DNA of 64,000 nucleotides, taken from Methylocaldum sp. 14B. Lineage in GTDB: Bacteria > Pseudomonadota > Gammaproteobacteria > Methylococcales > Methylococcaceae. The notes beneath the pieces were generated by a model. The model searched no databases and was not told where the DNA came from. It saw nothing but the letters and a program-made list of their open reading frames with translations. The stretch covers positions 119,842 to 183,841 of the forward strand of contig NZ_MSCV01000007.1 of the NCBI RefSeq assembly GCF_002005105.1. Direction: 5' to 3'. Position 1 is the stretch's first letter. Each line of letters opens with the position of its first letter. The position numbers were made by a program, and so were the translations under genes. This document shows positions 21,777 through 30,598 of this stretch, one piece after another.

Positions 21777-23075
21777 CTAATATCCTTCTTTTTCAATAAG
21801 ATATCTTTGCACAGCCGACTCGTACACCTCGGTCGAAATTTTAGGCCCGTACACCACGGTCTGGCAGTGTTCTTCGACGATGATGCTCAGCAATCGAAAG
21901 GCATTCCGCGGCGTCAACTGGCGTACGATGAATTGAGCTTTGCTTTCTCCCTCTTCCTCGAACAGATCCGCCAGTTTGATCGGCGCACTTCCCGGTTTCC
22001 GGGAAACGTTCATGCGCTTCTCGATCAGCCGGATCATATTGTCGGCCGACCAATTGATCGACGAAATGGTCTTGATTCGATCGCTCCGATAATACTTCTT
22101 GAGATCGTGCAATTCGTACGGCAGGAACAGAATGATGCCAAGATGATCGATCTGGAACAGCTGATCGTCGAGAATAGGCGTTACCAGCTCGCGCATCTTT
22201 TCCGGATCGCCCTTGATGCTGGTGGGCTCGTCCACGCGATCGACCAACAGATAAACGCCGGACAGCCCGAAGTATTGGACTAGATCCATGTAGCTCTTGA
22301 GCAGCGTGAACCGGTTCTCCGTCATCCTCGGAATACCGTGGAACTCGAACAGACCAGGTCCGATTTCCTGGATGATCTTGAACATGTTCTCCACCGAAAC
22401 CGGAACGCCGCGGATATTCCGATAAATCTCTCCGGCCAAAAGCTTTGCCTGCTTATTGGAGAAAAAGCTGTTCCGCTTCTTGTAACCGGCAATACTGATC
22501 AGTTTCCGAAGCGCGGAGATCTTGTTCGACAGATCATTGGGGGAGAAATAAAGTGCCGTAAGCAATATGAATTTTTCCGCGAACTCCCGGTTGTCCTTGA
22601 GCATGTCTTCCTTCTGAGCCTCGGTAATATTGCGGTACAGCTCCTCTATTCCCAATTTGAGAAGGTAATCCAGATGATCGTCGAGGGTGATCTTGCTCTC
22701 GCGGATGAGTACCTCTTCCTTTCTTCTCCGAAATAGCTTCGCCAAACCCGGTTTCCTCGGAGAATACTCGGCCGGAAGCTTCCTCACCTTGGTGACTTCG
22801 CTGAGCAGTTCGTTGAATTCTACGTATCTGACTACCAGCACCTTGTCCTGATACTGTCTCAGATAGCGCTCGGTGTCGATCCGCATGGAGGATTTTCCGG
22901 CTCCTCGGATCGCAAAAATGACGTACGGACTAGGCTTGTCCAGGTTCAGCAACGCCGACCGCAACGACGTGTTCTCTATCATGGCCGCCTGCAGATAAGG
23001 ATCGCGGTCTGCGTCGAAGATTACGAAGGGATGATGTTCAAACTGCCATACATGCAGCCATTCTTTAATTTCCAT
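21777..23075 (-). CDS. Stand-alone P-loop NTPase of unknown role
   Basis: 432 residues. A Walker A variant is at residues 55-62 (AIRGAGKS; the first Gly of the motif is Ala) and a Walker B-like GVYLLVDRVDEP lies at 273-284. Between them is a long helical region with a very basic segment (KLFRRRKEE, about 113-121). The arrangement resembles KAP/STAND-like P-loop ATPases found in defence or signalling contexts, but no effector or sensor domain is visible and no partner gene is adjacent. No signal peptide or membrane helix. Function not known; a defence role would be a guess. Confidence 0.75.
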   Translation of the reverse strand: MEIKEWLHVWQFEHHPFVIFDADRDPYLQAAMIENTSLRSALLNLDKPSPYVIFAIRGAGKSSMRIDTERYLRQYQDKVLVVRYVEFNELLSEVTKVRKLPAEYSPRKPGLAKLFRRRKEEVLIRESKITLDDHLDYLLKLGIEELYRNITEAQKEDMLKDNREFAEKFILLTALYFSPNDLSNKISALRKLISIAGYKKRNSFFSNKQAKLLAGEIYRNIRGVPVSVENMFKIIQEIGPGLFEFHGIPRMTENRFTLLKSYMDLVQYFGLSGVYLLVDRVDEPTSIKGDPEKMRELVTPILDDQLFQIDHLGIILFLPYELHDLKKYYRSDRIKTISSINWSADNMIRLIEKRMNVSRKPGSAPIKLADLFEEEGESKAQFIVRQLTPRNAFRLLSIIVEEHCQTVVYGPKISTEVYESAVQRYLIEKEGY

Positions 23076-23406
23076 CAGGCTCTCGATGAGATCTTATTCG
23101 TCGGACTCTGTCGGATAGTTCGCTACCGCCCCGATGCAAATCCCGAAATTAGGAAGGCTCAGATGATCCCGGGATAACCGCACCCTGTGGCTGCCGAACT
23201 ATAGCACAGTTCGCGTCGATTCCAGCCGCCTCATGTTCTCGGACCGGGTGTTTTACGCTCCACGCCTGACACGCCGAGGGCCAGCCGGATTAGGACGCTG
23301 CAAAAATTCAAGACGTTTTCCGTTGGAGCGCCCACACCACCAGTGCTTGAACGGTACGTGAAACGCAGCTACCCTTGCGCAAATCCAGACTAGCCGTCAA
23401 TAAAAC
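23076..23406. other. Gene-free stretch
   Basis: 331 bases between the NTPase start and a membrane protein gene. It must hold the NTPase promoter on the minus strand. I see no repeat, RNA gene or clear terminator. Confidence 0.5.
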
Positions 23407-23889
23407 ATGAGTGACGTAACAGAGAATTCGAACTCGGACATAGAAAAGTCCGGTACCGATCCCCAACCCGAGCCCAGCTGGAAACCGTTGCTCTGGTTCG
23501 GAATCGGCCTGGTCGCCGTGATTGCCTCCGCAGAACTGATCTTCGAATTGATCCTCGACATCATGGAACTGCTTGGGGACGCTATTTTCATTCTCGTGGA
23601 AGGCGGCGAGGAAATCCTCATCGAAGACAAGTTGGAGGACTGGTTCGACCTTTCGCCACGCCACGCAGAACTGATTACCGCCTGGACGATAACTCCACTC
23701 AAGATCCTGCTCGGCATCGTCACTGTGAGATGGCTCTGGCGATATAGCCGAACCAGGCTTATTCCAGCCTTGATGCGTTGGATTAAAAAACAGCTAAAAA
23801 TCTTGCGCCTGTCTTGGTCGGCTCTTTGGTGGCCTTGGAAAGGCGTGGTCTTGAGCATGCTGATAGGCAGTTTGTTTGTCTTGATTTAG
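23407..23889 (+). CDS. Small multi-pass membrane protein
   Basis: 160 residues, family not recognised. A polar, Pro/Ser/Glu-rich N-terminus (about 25 residues) is followed by hydrophobic stretches at about 28-60, 92-107 and 140-160, with a basic, Trp/Arg-rich segment (WLWRYSRTRLIPALMRWIKKQ) before the last helix. An acidic loop (GGEEILIEDKLEDWFD) lies between the first two. Codon use is like that of the neighbours. Start at ATG 23407 without a clear ribosome-binding site. Confidence 0.6.
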   Translation: MSDVTENSNSDIEKSGTDPQPEPSWKPLLWFGIGLVAVIASAELIFELILDIMELLGDAIFILVEGGEEILIEDKLEDWFDLSPRHAELITAWTITPLKILLGIVTVRWLWRYSRTRLIPALMRWIKKQLKILRLSWSALWWPWKGVVLSMLIGSLFVLI

Positions 23890-24034
23890 AGCGGTGCGTG
23901 GAAAACCGATATACCGTCAAACCGAGCCTCCAGGCCGAATTACAATCATAAAGACCAGAAACGCTTCTCCGCGGGAACAGCAACGCTCGTTCGCTTGAAC
24001 GACGGAACAGTCAAAACCGAGTAGGGTAAATACA

Positions 24035-24427
24035 ATGATAAAACCTGTCGCGATTGCGTCCCTCGCGTACCTACTACCCGCCACAGTCTTTGCTTTCGGA
24101 GTGAGTCACCACGGCGGAATCATTCTCGATTGCACGCCACCGATTTTCTTTGACGAATCGCCCGCCAAGGAGACCAGCGTCCCGGCACTCCAAAAGTTCT
24201 CTTTCGTCGCCTCGGAAAATACCGACCGTGACACCATCAAAGTCTGGGTCAATAACGAGCCCGTCGCCGTCGCGATTTCCGAACAGCGTAGCGGGAGACT
24301 AGCGGTCGAAGGCGTGCTCTCTCAACCGATCACGGACGGGCGGGCCTGGATCAAAGTTACTGGATACAGCAACGATGGCTGCGATCAACTGCACGTGTGG
24401 AACGTGTACTCGGGCAGTCACCCATGA
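24035..24427 (+). CDS. Small exported protein of unknown function
   Basis: 130 residues with a clear signal peptide: MIKPVAIASLAYLLPATVFA, cleavage expected near residue 20. The mature part has two cysteines (LDCTPP and DGCDQL) that may pair in the periplasm, and a beta-rich composition (KVWVNNEPVAVAIS, AWIKVTGYS). A weak purine-rich site precedes ATG 24035. The family is not recognised. Confidence 0.6.
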   Translation: MIKPVAIASLAYLLPATVFAFGVSHHGGIILDCTPPIFFDESPAKETSVPALQKFSFVASENTDRDTIKVWVNNEPVAVAISEQRSGRLAVEGVLSQPITDGRAWIKVTGYSNDGCDQLHVWNVYSGSHP

Positions 24428-24760
24428 AGCGATTTACATGCATAGCACAGGAGCCGAAGCCAGTCCCTGAGACGTCTGTCTTCGCACGATAACGTCGGCA
24501 CTGCCTTGCTGAACGGGCAAGATTCATTCGCTATGTCCTCGTATCGCAAGGACACCATAAATTGTATCCCTTCGCTCACCTCCGCCGATCGCATGCGATA
24601 AAATCAATACCGCATCGATTTCGCACTTCCGTTAACACGACTTCCTGGATAAGGTACGATTACGCAAGAAACCGAAGGATCGAGGCACGCAAAGTGCATT
24701 TCCGAATTTTGGGCTTACCTGGAAGCATTTTTTAAATAGCGAACGATTCAGAGATTTGTC
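24428..24760. other. Gene-free stretch
   Basis: 333 bases between the exported protein and the small 92-residue gene. No convincing ORF, repeat or hairpin seen on either strand. Confidence 0.5.
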
Positions 24761-25039
24761 ATGTCCGACAATTTACAGCCGATCACAGTTCTGGCTAACC
24801 GAAGCGAGCTTGGAGTACAAGAGCCGTCCGCTTTTTTCCTCGGCGACCGACGCATCGAAGTCGTGGAGGTCATCGACCGGTGGCTCGCGTCGGAATATGG
24901 ATATTTCAAGCTGCTTACCACGGACGGCATTTATATTCTCCGCCACGACAGCGATCAGGACCGCTGGGCACTGACTCTTTACAAACAGTCCGAATTTTTA
25001 CCGGTTTTAGATGTCGGCAAAAAACCGAGAATTCACTGA
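24761..25039 (+). CDS. Small uncharacterised cytosolic protein
   Basis: 92 residues. The core FFLGDRRIEVVEVIDRWL-x-SEYGYFKLLTTDG-YILRHD resembles short proteobacterial proteins that contain a strand-rich 'RRIEV-EVLDRW' unit and are found as single-domain proteins; I do not assign a family. No signal peptide, no membrane segment, no cysteine. It lies alone between two gaps of over 200 bases. Confidence 0.55.
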   Translation: MSDNLQPITVLANRSELGVQEPSAFFLGDRRIEVVEVIDRWLASEYGYFKLLTTDGIYILRHDSDQDRWALTLYKQSEFLPVLDVGKKPRIH

Positions 25040-25266
25040 CGTTTTCTTTGACGGGCACGCAACTTCGCGCTCGGCTTTGCTGTCCCTCGATCAATTTTCG
25101 ATGCTTGCCATAAACCGACAAAATGGTCCTACCTCACCCGTCAAATTTCCGACAGGCAGTAGCATCGAACGCTTGAATTTCGGGTGCCGAGGACACTGGC
25201 ATAAATCTCGCTTTAGAAGAGACCTAAGCCATCAGACACCCTTTCGGCGAGAAGAGAAACTGCGCG

Positions 25267-26166
25267 ATGAAAAATAATAAAGCGGAAAATTTAGCCGCGC
25301 TGTCGAGCCAAAAGAGCGAGAAAAAAACCGCTCTGGGTGATGGATCCTACTACGAAATGGTCTTAGCTCTTCAGACCACGCTGGACATAGAGCAGCTTCT
25401 CGGTTTGTTCAGCACGCACTTGAAGTCTATCGTTCCCCATTCCGGCTTGCGCTTTTGCAACGAAAAGCTCGGCATCGAACTTTCGCTGGGCAAGAAAGGA
25501 CGGCACGTCTGCGCTTACAATCTCGAACTCGAGAACGAGCCGCTCGGCGAATGGCGGATGAGCCGAGACCGGCGCTTCAGTGAACCGGAGTTGGCCCGAG
25601 TGGAAGCGCTACTCTGCCGTCTACTCTATCCCTTGCGAAACGGGCTCAAGTATCGCGAAGCCTTGTGTTATGCCCACACGGACCAGTTGACTCAAACCGG
25701 GAATCGACCGGCACTGCTCAGTAGTCTGCAGCGGGAACTTGAGCTCGCGCGCCGCTACGGCACCCCCCTTTCGATCATTCTTCTCGACGTCGATCACTTC
25801 AAATCGATCAACGACAGTTTCGGGCATGACACAGGCGATGCCGTGTTGCGGTCGGTAGCGCGATCTATCAAGGATTCCGTGCGCGGGAGCGATATCCTGT
25901 TCCGTTATGGCGGTGAAGAATTCGTCATTCTGCTTTCCAACACGTCCAAGGACGGCGCGGTAAATCTTGCTGAACGCATTCGTAACACGGTCGAAGGAAC
26001 ATTCTGCGGAGTACGCGATTCGGGCGTCCGCGTTACGTTGAGCTTGGGGGTAGCAACGCTGATTTCCGGAGAAACTCATTTGGACTTGCTGCGCCGCGCC
26101 GATCAGGCCATGTATCTGGCAAAACGCGGCGGACGCAATCGGGTTGCGGCTGCAATCGATACGTAG
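25267..26166 (+). CDS. GGDEF diguanylate cyclase
   Basis: 299 residues. Residues 25-125 may be a degenerate GAF-like region (LQTTLDIEQLLGLFSTHLKS). The GGDEF domain starts at HTDQLTQTGNRPALL and has LDVDHFKSINDSFGHDTGD and the active site RYGGEEFVILLSN. An inhibitory RGSD site is five residues before GGEEF. The protein is expected to be a cytosolic, catalytically competent cyclic-di-GMP synthase. It converges with rluB with 17 bases between the stops. Confidence 0.9.
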   Translation: MKNNKAENLAALSSQKSEKKTALGDGSYYEMVLALQTTLDIEQLLGLFSTHLKSIVPHSGLRFCNEKLGIELSLGKKGRHVCAYNLELENEPLGEWRMSRDRRFSEPELARVEALLCRLLYPLRNGLKYREALCYAHTDQLTQTGNRPALLSSLQRELELARRYGTPLSIILLDVDHFKSINDSFGHDTGDAVLRSVARSIKDSVRGSDILFRYGGEEFVILLSNTSKDGAVNLAERIRNTVEGTFCGVRDSGVRVTLSLGVATLISGETHLDLLRRADQAMYLAKRGGRNRVAAAIDT

Positions 26167-26183
26167 CCAAAAGACCGACGGTT

Positions 26184-27071
26184 TTAAAAAATCTTGGTTT
26201 TTCGGCGGCGGACAGCTTTGTCGCTCGCATGCCGGCGCGCAGGGCGCCGATCCGAAGGCGTTTTTCCGATATCCAGTCCAACCGAACGCATCAATTCGGC
26301 GACTTCTTCAGCGGGGAGTTCGTAAGACGCTCCCGCTTTCAATCGGGACGGTAGGGCAATCCCGCCAAACCGCGTCCGCATCAATCGGCTTACCGTAATT
26401 CCCTGCGATTCCCAAAGCCTCCGAACGATACGGTTGCGCCCCTCCTTCAAGGTGACGCGAAACCATCGGTTGGCGCCCTCACCGCCCGCCGGTTCTATCG
26501 TCTCGAATCGAGCCGGTCCATCTTCCAGCGCGATACCGTTCGACAGCCGAGTCAACATTTCGTCGTTGACGGGGCCAAGAACCCGGACCGCGTACTCCCG
26601 CTCCATTTCCCGCGACGGGTGCATGAGACGATTGGCCAGTTCACCATTATTGGTGACCAACAACAGACCTTGGGTATTGATATCGAGACGTCCGACGGCA
26701 ATCCAGCGCCCGGTCGATGGTTTGGGCAACCGGGTAAAAATTACCGGACGCCCCTCCGGATCGCGCCGGCTGACCACCTCTCCGATCGGCTTGTGATAGA
26801 TGAGCACACGGGTTGGCGCTTCGGACCTTTTGGCGACATCGACCGGTCGGCCGTTGACGGTGACATGGTCGCCGGTTCTGTAACGATCCCCCAGCTCGGC
26901 CGGCTTGCCGTTTATCGATATCCGACCGGCCCTGATCCATTCCTCGATTTCCCGGCGCGAGCCCAGCCCGATCTGAGCGAGAACTTTCTGAATCCGCTCG
27001 CCGGCGTCATCCGGTGATGGACGTACATCCGCCGGCGTCTTGGTCTTATTCGATCGATTCGGTATTCGCAT
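26184..27071 (-). CDS. rluB: 23S rRNA pseudouridine(2605) synthase RluB
   Basis: 295 residues. An S4 RNA-binding domain (ERIQKVLAQIGLGSRREIEEWI) precedes the RsuA/RluB catalytic domain; the catalytic aspartate is in VGRLDINTQGLLLVTN, followed by HPSREMEREYAVRV and GRNRIVRRLWESQG. The basic tail RRPARRHASDKAVRRRKTK is common in this group. The start overlaps scpB by 26 bases, the usual scpA-scpB-rluB order. Confidence 0.95.
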   Translation of the reverse strand: MRIPNRSNKTKTPADVRPSPDDAGERIQKVLAQIGLGSRREIEEWIRAGRISINGKPAELGDRYRTGDHVTVNGRPVDVAKRSEAPTRVLIYHKPIGEVVSRRDPEGRPVIFTRLPKPSTGRWIAVGRLDINTQGLLLVTNNGELANRLMHPSREMEREYAVRVLGPVNDEMLTRLSNGIALEDGPARFETIEPAGGEGANRWFRVTLKEGRNRIVRRLWESQGITVSRLMRTRFGGIALPSRLKAGASYELPAEEVAELMRSVGLDIGKTPSDRRPARRHASDKAVRRRKTKIF

Positions 27072-27642
27072 TTTCGGTCACTGGCTGGTCTTGCGGCGCC
27101 GCTTGCAGCGCCAAGTCGTCTATGAGCTCCTGGAGCGGCGGTAGTTCGCCAAGGCTCTTCAGATTGAAATAGTCCAGGAATTGCTTGGTCGTGGCGAGCA
27201 GGGCCGGGCGCCCCGGGACCTCTTTGTGCCCTACCACCTGTACCCATCCCCGCTCCTGAAGCGTTCGCACGATACTCGAACTGACGGCTACGCCGCGAAT
27301 ATCCTCGATTTCACCGCGCGTAACCGGCTGACGGTAAGCAATGATGGCGAGAGTTTCCAAGAAGGCGCGCGAATAACGCCCAGGCCTTTCCTCGAACAGC
27401 CGCGAGACCCAGGGGGAAAACGCCTCCCGCACTTGGAGACGGTACCCGCTGGCCACCTGCTTCAATTCGACGGCCCGGCCGCGGCAATCTTCGGCCAACT
27501 CCGCCAAAGCGGAGTGTATTTCTGAGGGTTCTGGCCGCTCGTTGTCGGCAAACAGATTTTCGAGTTCGGCGAAGGACAACGGTCTGCCGGCGGCTAACAG
27601 CGCCGCCTCGATGATCGTTTTCAGTTCCACGTCAATCGACAC
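27046..27642 (-). CDS. scpB: Segregation and condensation protein B
   Basis: 198 residues. ScpB forms the kleisin-associated part of the SMC-ScpAB condensin. Two winged-helix domains are recognisable: IIEAALLAAGRPLSFAELENLF and RAFLETLAIIAYRQPVTRGEIEDIRGVAVSS. The tail is acidic and Gln-rich, as is common. It overlaps the scpA end by 11 bases. No smc gene is in the window. Confidence 0.95.
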   Translation of the reverse strand: MSIDVELKTIIEAALLAAGRPLSFAELENLFADNERPEPSEIHSALAELAEDCRGRAVELKQVASGYRLQVREAFSPWVSRLFEERPGRYSRAFLETLAIIAYRQPVTRGEIEDIRGVAVSSSIVRTLQERGWVQVVGHKEVPGRPALLATTKQFLDYFNLKSLGELPPLQELIDDLALQAAPQDQPVTENANTESIE

Positions 27643-28522
27643 CGGAAGCCATCAGTGGCCTAACTTGCAATTCGCCCAACGGTTCTTCCTGAATGATCTC
27701 GATCAAGCGCTCCTTGCTGAGCTCGAGGATGGCGAGCAACGAAACGACCGCGCCGTGCCGGCCTTCCTTCCGTTCGAACAAGCTGGGAAACGGGATCAAT
27801 AATTGGGTCCGCAATCGCGCCAGTATACTCGACATCCGCTCGCGCACCGACAATGGCTCGCGCTGGATGTGATGATGCGTCGATCGCTCGGCGCGCCGCA
27901 GCACGTCTTGGAAAGCCAAGAGAACTTCTTTCAATTCCACTTCGGGATAAATCTTTTTGACCTTGATGGCACCGGTATCCGCCGACGTTTCGAAAACGTC
28001 GCGCTCGCATCGCGGCAGGGCGTCGAGCTCCTGGGCGGCGTGCTTGTAGCGTTCGTACTCCTGGAGGCGGCGCACCAGTTCGGCGCGAGGATCCTCCTCG
28101 CCCTGTTCCGGCCCTGTCGGACGCGGCAGCAGCATGCGCGACTTGATCTCGGCGAGAATCGCCGCCATCAGCAGGTATTCGGCGGCAAGCTCGATCCGGA
28201 GTTCGCTCATCATCTCGATGTAGGTGATGTACTGGCGGGTGATATCGGCAATGGGGATGTCCACTATGGACAGGTTCTGCCGGCGGATCAAATAAAGCAG
28301 AAGATCGAGCGGACCTTCGAACGTTTCCAGAAATACTTCCAGCGCGTCGGGTGGGATGTAGAGGTCTTCCGGCAACTCGGTGAACGGCGCGCCGTTGACG
28401 AAAGCCAACGGTGCTGCGGTGACCGCTCCCTCGCTTACAGCTTGTGAATCGACCTGCCGCGCATCTCGTTCCGAATTCGAATCGGTCACAACGGTCTTTT
28501 CACAATCGGCCAGATCAGTCAT
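27632..28522 (-). CDS. scpA: Segregation and condensation protein A
   Basis: 296 residues. ScpA is the kleisin subunit of the SMC condensin. After a 45-residue variable N-terminus comes the signature FEGPLDLLLYLIRRQNLSIVDIPIADITRQYI, quoted in part as FEGPLDLLLYLIRRQ, then AAEYLLMAAILAEIKSRMLLP. The C-terminal winged helix is SLLAILELSKERLIEI. The ATG follows the M50 gene stop immediately (TAGATG), so the two are translationally coupled. Confidence 0.95.
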   Translation of the reverse strand: MTDLADCEKTVVTDSNSERDARQVDSQAVSEGAVTAAPLAFVNGAPFTELPEDLYIPPDALEVFLETFEGPLDLLLYLIRRQNLSIVDIPIADITRQYITYIEMMSELRIELAAEYLLMAAILAEIKSRMLLPRPTGPEQGEEDPRAELVRRLQEYERYKHAAQELDALPRCERDVFETSADTGAIKVKKIYPEVELKEVLLAFQDVLRRAERSTHHHIQREPLSVRERMSSILARLRTQLLIPFPSLFERKEGRHGAVVSLLAILELSKERLIEIIQEEPLGELQVRPLMASGVD

Positions 28523-29170
28523 CTATAGACCGGCAAAACCGAAAAGCAACCTCTGCATAGCATAGATCGGAAAGCCCAGAATCATGGACAGCCCTCCGGT
28601 GGCGATCAGCGCCAGCAGAATGAAGAAACCGTAGGGTTCGATCTGACTGAATTTGATGGCCAGCCTGGGCGGCAAGAAACTTGCTGCGATCCGCCCGCCG
28701 TCGAGCGGCGGAATCGGAAGCAAGTTCAGAAGCATCAGCACGATGTTGATGACGATGCCGGCGACACCCATGAGACCCAAGGGTATCGACACGTAATCAA
28801 AATCCACGGCGCTGGCCAAACGGGCGACGAGCGCCCAGGCGATCGCCATCAAGAAATTAGCAGCGGGTCCTGCAACGGCGACCAGCGCCATATCCCGCTT
28901 CGGGTGACGCAGTTTGCCGAAATCCACCGGGACGGGCCTGGCCCAGCCGAAGATAAAACCGCCCAGCGCCAACAGCACTCCAGGCACCAACAAGGTGCCC
29001 ACGGGGTCGATGTGGTGTAGCGGGTTCAAAGATAAACGGCCGAGCCGAGCCGCGGTGTTGTCGCCCAGCATCTTGGCGACCCAGCCATGGGCCACTTCAT
29101 GCAGGGTAATGGCGAACAGGACCGGGAGGATCCAGATGGCGAAACGTTGAGCGAAGGTAAGTTCTTCCAT
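28523..29170 (-). CDS. Site-2 protease family (M50) membrane peptidase
   Basis: 215 residues. The zinc motif HEVAH lies in ITLHEVAHGWVAKML (about residues 22-36) and the third ligand motif is NLLPIPPLDGGRI (about 145-157). About five hydrophobic segments. This compact group without a PDZ domain is distinct from RseP, and its substrate is unknown. It lies between the YciO-type gene and scpA on one strand, as in several gammaproteobacteria, and is likely part of their operon. Confidence 0.93.
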   Translation of the reverse strand: MEELTFAQRFAIWILPVLFAITLHEVAHGWVAKMLGDNTAARLGRLSLNPLHHIDPVGTLLVPGVLLALGGFIFGWARPVPVDFGKLRHPKRDMALVAVAGPAANFLMAIAWALVARLASAVDFDYVSIPLGLMGVAGIVINIVLMLLNLLPIPPLDGGRIAASFLPPRLAIKFSQIEPYGFFILLALIATGGLSMILGFPIYAMQRLLFGFAGL

Positions 29171-29199
29171 TGGTGCAATCTTTGTAGGAATGAACGTGG

Positions 29200-29820
29200 T
29201 TACTGAAGCGAGGCGACGATGCCCGACCCCTGCCGGACGATCTCCGGCGTGTCTTCGATAAAGCCGATGATAGTGGTCGGCGTATAGGGAACGACTCCGG
29301 CATCGATGATCAAATCCACCTCTTTCTCGAGGCGGTCGCGAATGTCTTCGGGGTCGGTCATGGCGTCATCATCGCCGGGGAGAATCAGGGTCGAACTGAA
29401 CAATGGCTCGTTCAGTTCCGCTACCAGCGCCAGCGTGATCGGATTGTCCGGCAGGCGGATACCGATGGTTTTGCGCTTTGAATGTTGCAGGCGACGCGGC
29501 GTTTCGCGGGTCGCTTTGAGAATAAAGGTGAACGGCCCCGGCGTCAGCGATTTGATCAGTCGGAATGCTTCGTTGTTGATCTTCGCGAAAGTCGATATCT
29601 GCGACAGATCCCTGCAGACCAAGGTGAAATTGTGATCTTCCTCCAACTGGCGAATTCGGCGGATGCGGTCCAGCCCGGATTTATTATCCATCTGACAGCC
29701 GAACGCGTAGGAGGAATCGGTCGGATAAACGATTACGCCCCCTTCGCGAATGATCTCGACGCTTCGGCGAATGAGCCGAGCTTGCGGGTTGTCCGGGTGG
29801 ATCTGAAAATATTGAGCCAT
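29200..29820 (-). CDS. YciO-type L-threonylcarbamoyladenylate synthase-like protein
   Basis: 206 residues. The YrdC/YciO fold is evident: EIIREGGVIVYPTDSSYAFG near residues 25-42, then LTPGPFTFILKAT and IGIRLPDNPI. YciO proteins share the fold with TsaC/Sua5 but often lack the lysine/arginine set needed for efficient t6A precursor synthesis. Here the region corresponding to K-x-R-P is RQLEEDHNFTLV, so enzymatic equivalence to TsaC is unsure. It precedes the M50 gene and scpAB on the minus strand. Confidence 0.88.
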   Translation of the reverse strand: MAQYFQIHPDNPQARLIRRSVEIIREGGVIVYPTDSSYAFGCQMDNKSGLDRIRRIRQLEEDHNFTLVCRDLSQISTFAKINNEAFRLIKSLTPGPFTFILKATRETPRRLQHSKRKTIGIRLPDNPITLALVAELNEPLFSSTLILPGDDDAMTDPEDIRDRLEKEVDLIIDAGVVPYTPTTIIGFIEDTPEIVRQGSGIVASLQ

Positions 29821-29908
29821 CCCGATAGTTTACTATAGAGGCCCCCTCCTCAGGGATTTTTCCCTTTCTCTGCGTTTTTCGACGGGACCGCTACAAAGAT
29901 CGATCCGC

Positions 29909-30598
29909 CTACGTTCGTGAACCCGGCTTTTTAGCGACATTGTCGCGCAGATAAACCGGCAGCGCCTGTTCCGGCTCCACAAAGAAACCGCTGCCGAAAG
30001 CATCGGCGCCAAGACGAGCCACCATCGCCGCGCGCGGAAAGCGGTCGGGCAGAATCCTTTTTACGTCGCTGCCCAAACGCTCCTGGAGAACCGAACCGTA
30101 GGTCTTCCATCCACTGCCGATACCGACGCCTTCGGCATGATCGGGAAACGAAACGCGTTCGGCCGGCCGTACCGATTCTTCGCCCAAAAGCTCCGCCAAC
30201 CCCGATTCTCCCCTACGGTAGACCGCCCAGTAGACTTCGCCCATGCGCGCATCGATGCAGGAAAATGCGACCTTTTCCGGAGACTCGATCAAGGCATCCT
30301 GCGCCAGGGCCGCCAGCGTCGAAACCGGAACCACCGGCAGATCGACGGCGAACGAAATCCCCTGAGCCACGCCGGCCGCGATGCGGACGCCGGTAAAAGA
30401 GCCGGGCCCCCGTCCGAACGCTAAAGCATCGACTTGCGAAACCCTGACTCCGGCTTCGGCCAGCAAGGAGTCGATCATCGGCAGAATCAGCCGATTATGC
30501 TGCTGCGGCGCAAGCTCATAACGTTCGAGAACGGTGTCATCGATCAGCAAGGCGGCCGAACACGCTTCCGTGGCGGTTTCGATGGCCAGAATCTTCAT
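29909..30598 (-). CDS. tsaB: tRNA t6A synthesis protein TsaB
   Basis: 229 residues. TsaB is the partner that stabilises TsaD for threonylcarbamoylation of A37 in ANN-decoding tRNAs. The ASKHA-type N-terminus MKILAIETATEACSAALL and the segment LAFGRGPGSFTGVRIAAGVAQG identify it. The length matches E. coli TsaB (231). Its start overlaps the helicase stop by four bases (ATGA). Confidence 0.95.
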   Translation of the reverse strand: MKILAIETATEACSAALLIDDTVLERYELAPQQHNRLILPMIDSLLAEAGVRVSQVDALAFGRGPGSFTGVRIAAGVAQGISFAVDLPVVPVSTLAALAQDALIESPEKVAFSCIDARMGEVYWAVYRRGESGLAELLGEESVRPAERVSFPDHAEGVGIGSGWKTYGSVLQERLGSDVKRILPDRFPRAAMVARLGADAFGSGFFVEPEQALPVYLRDNVAKKPGSRT

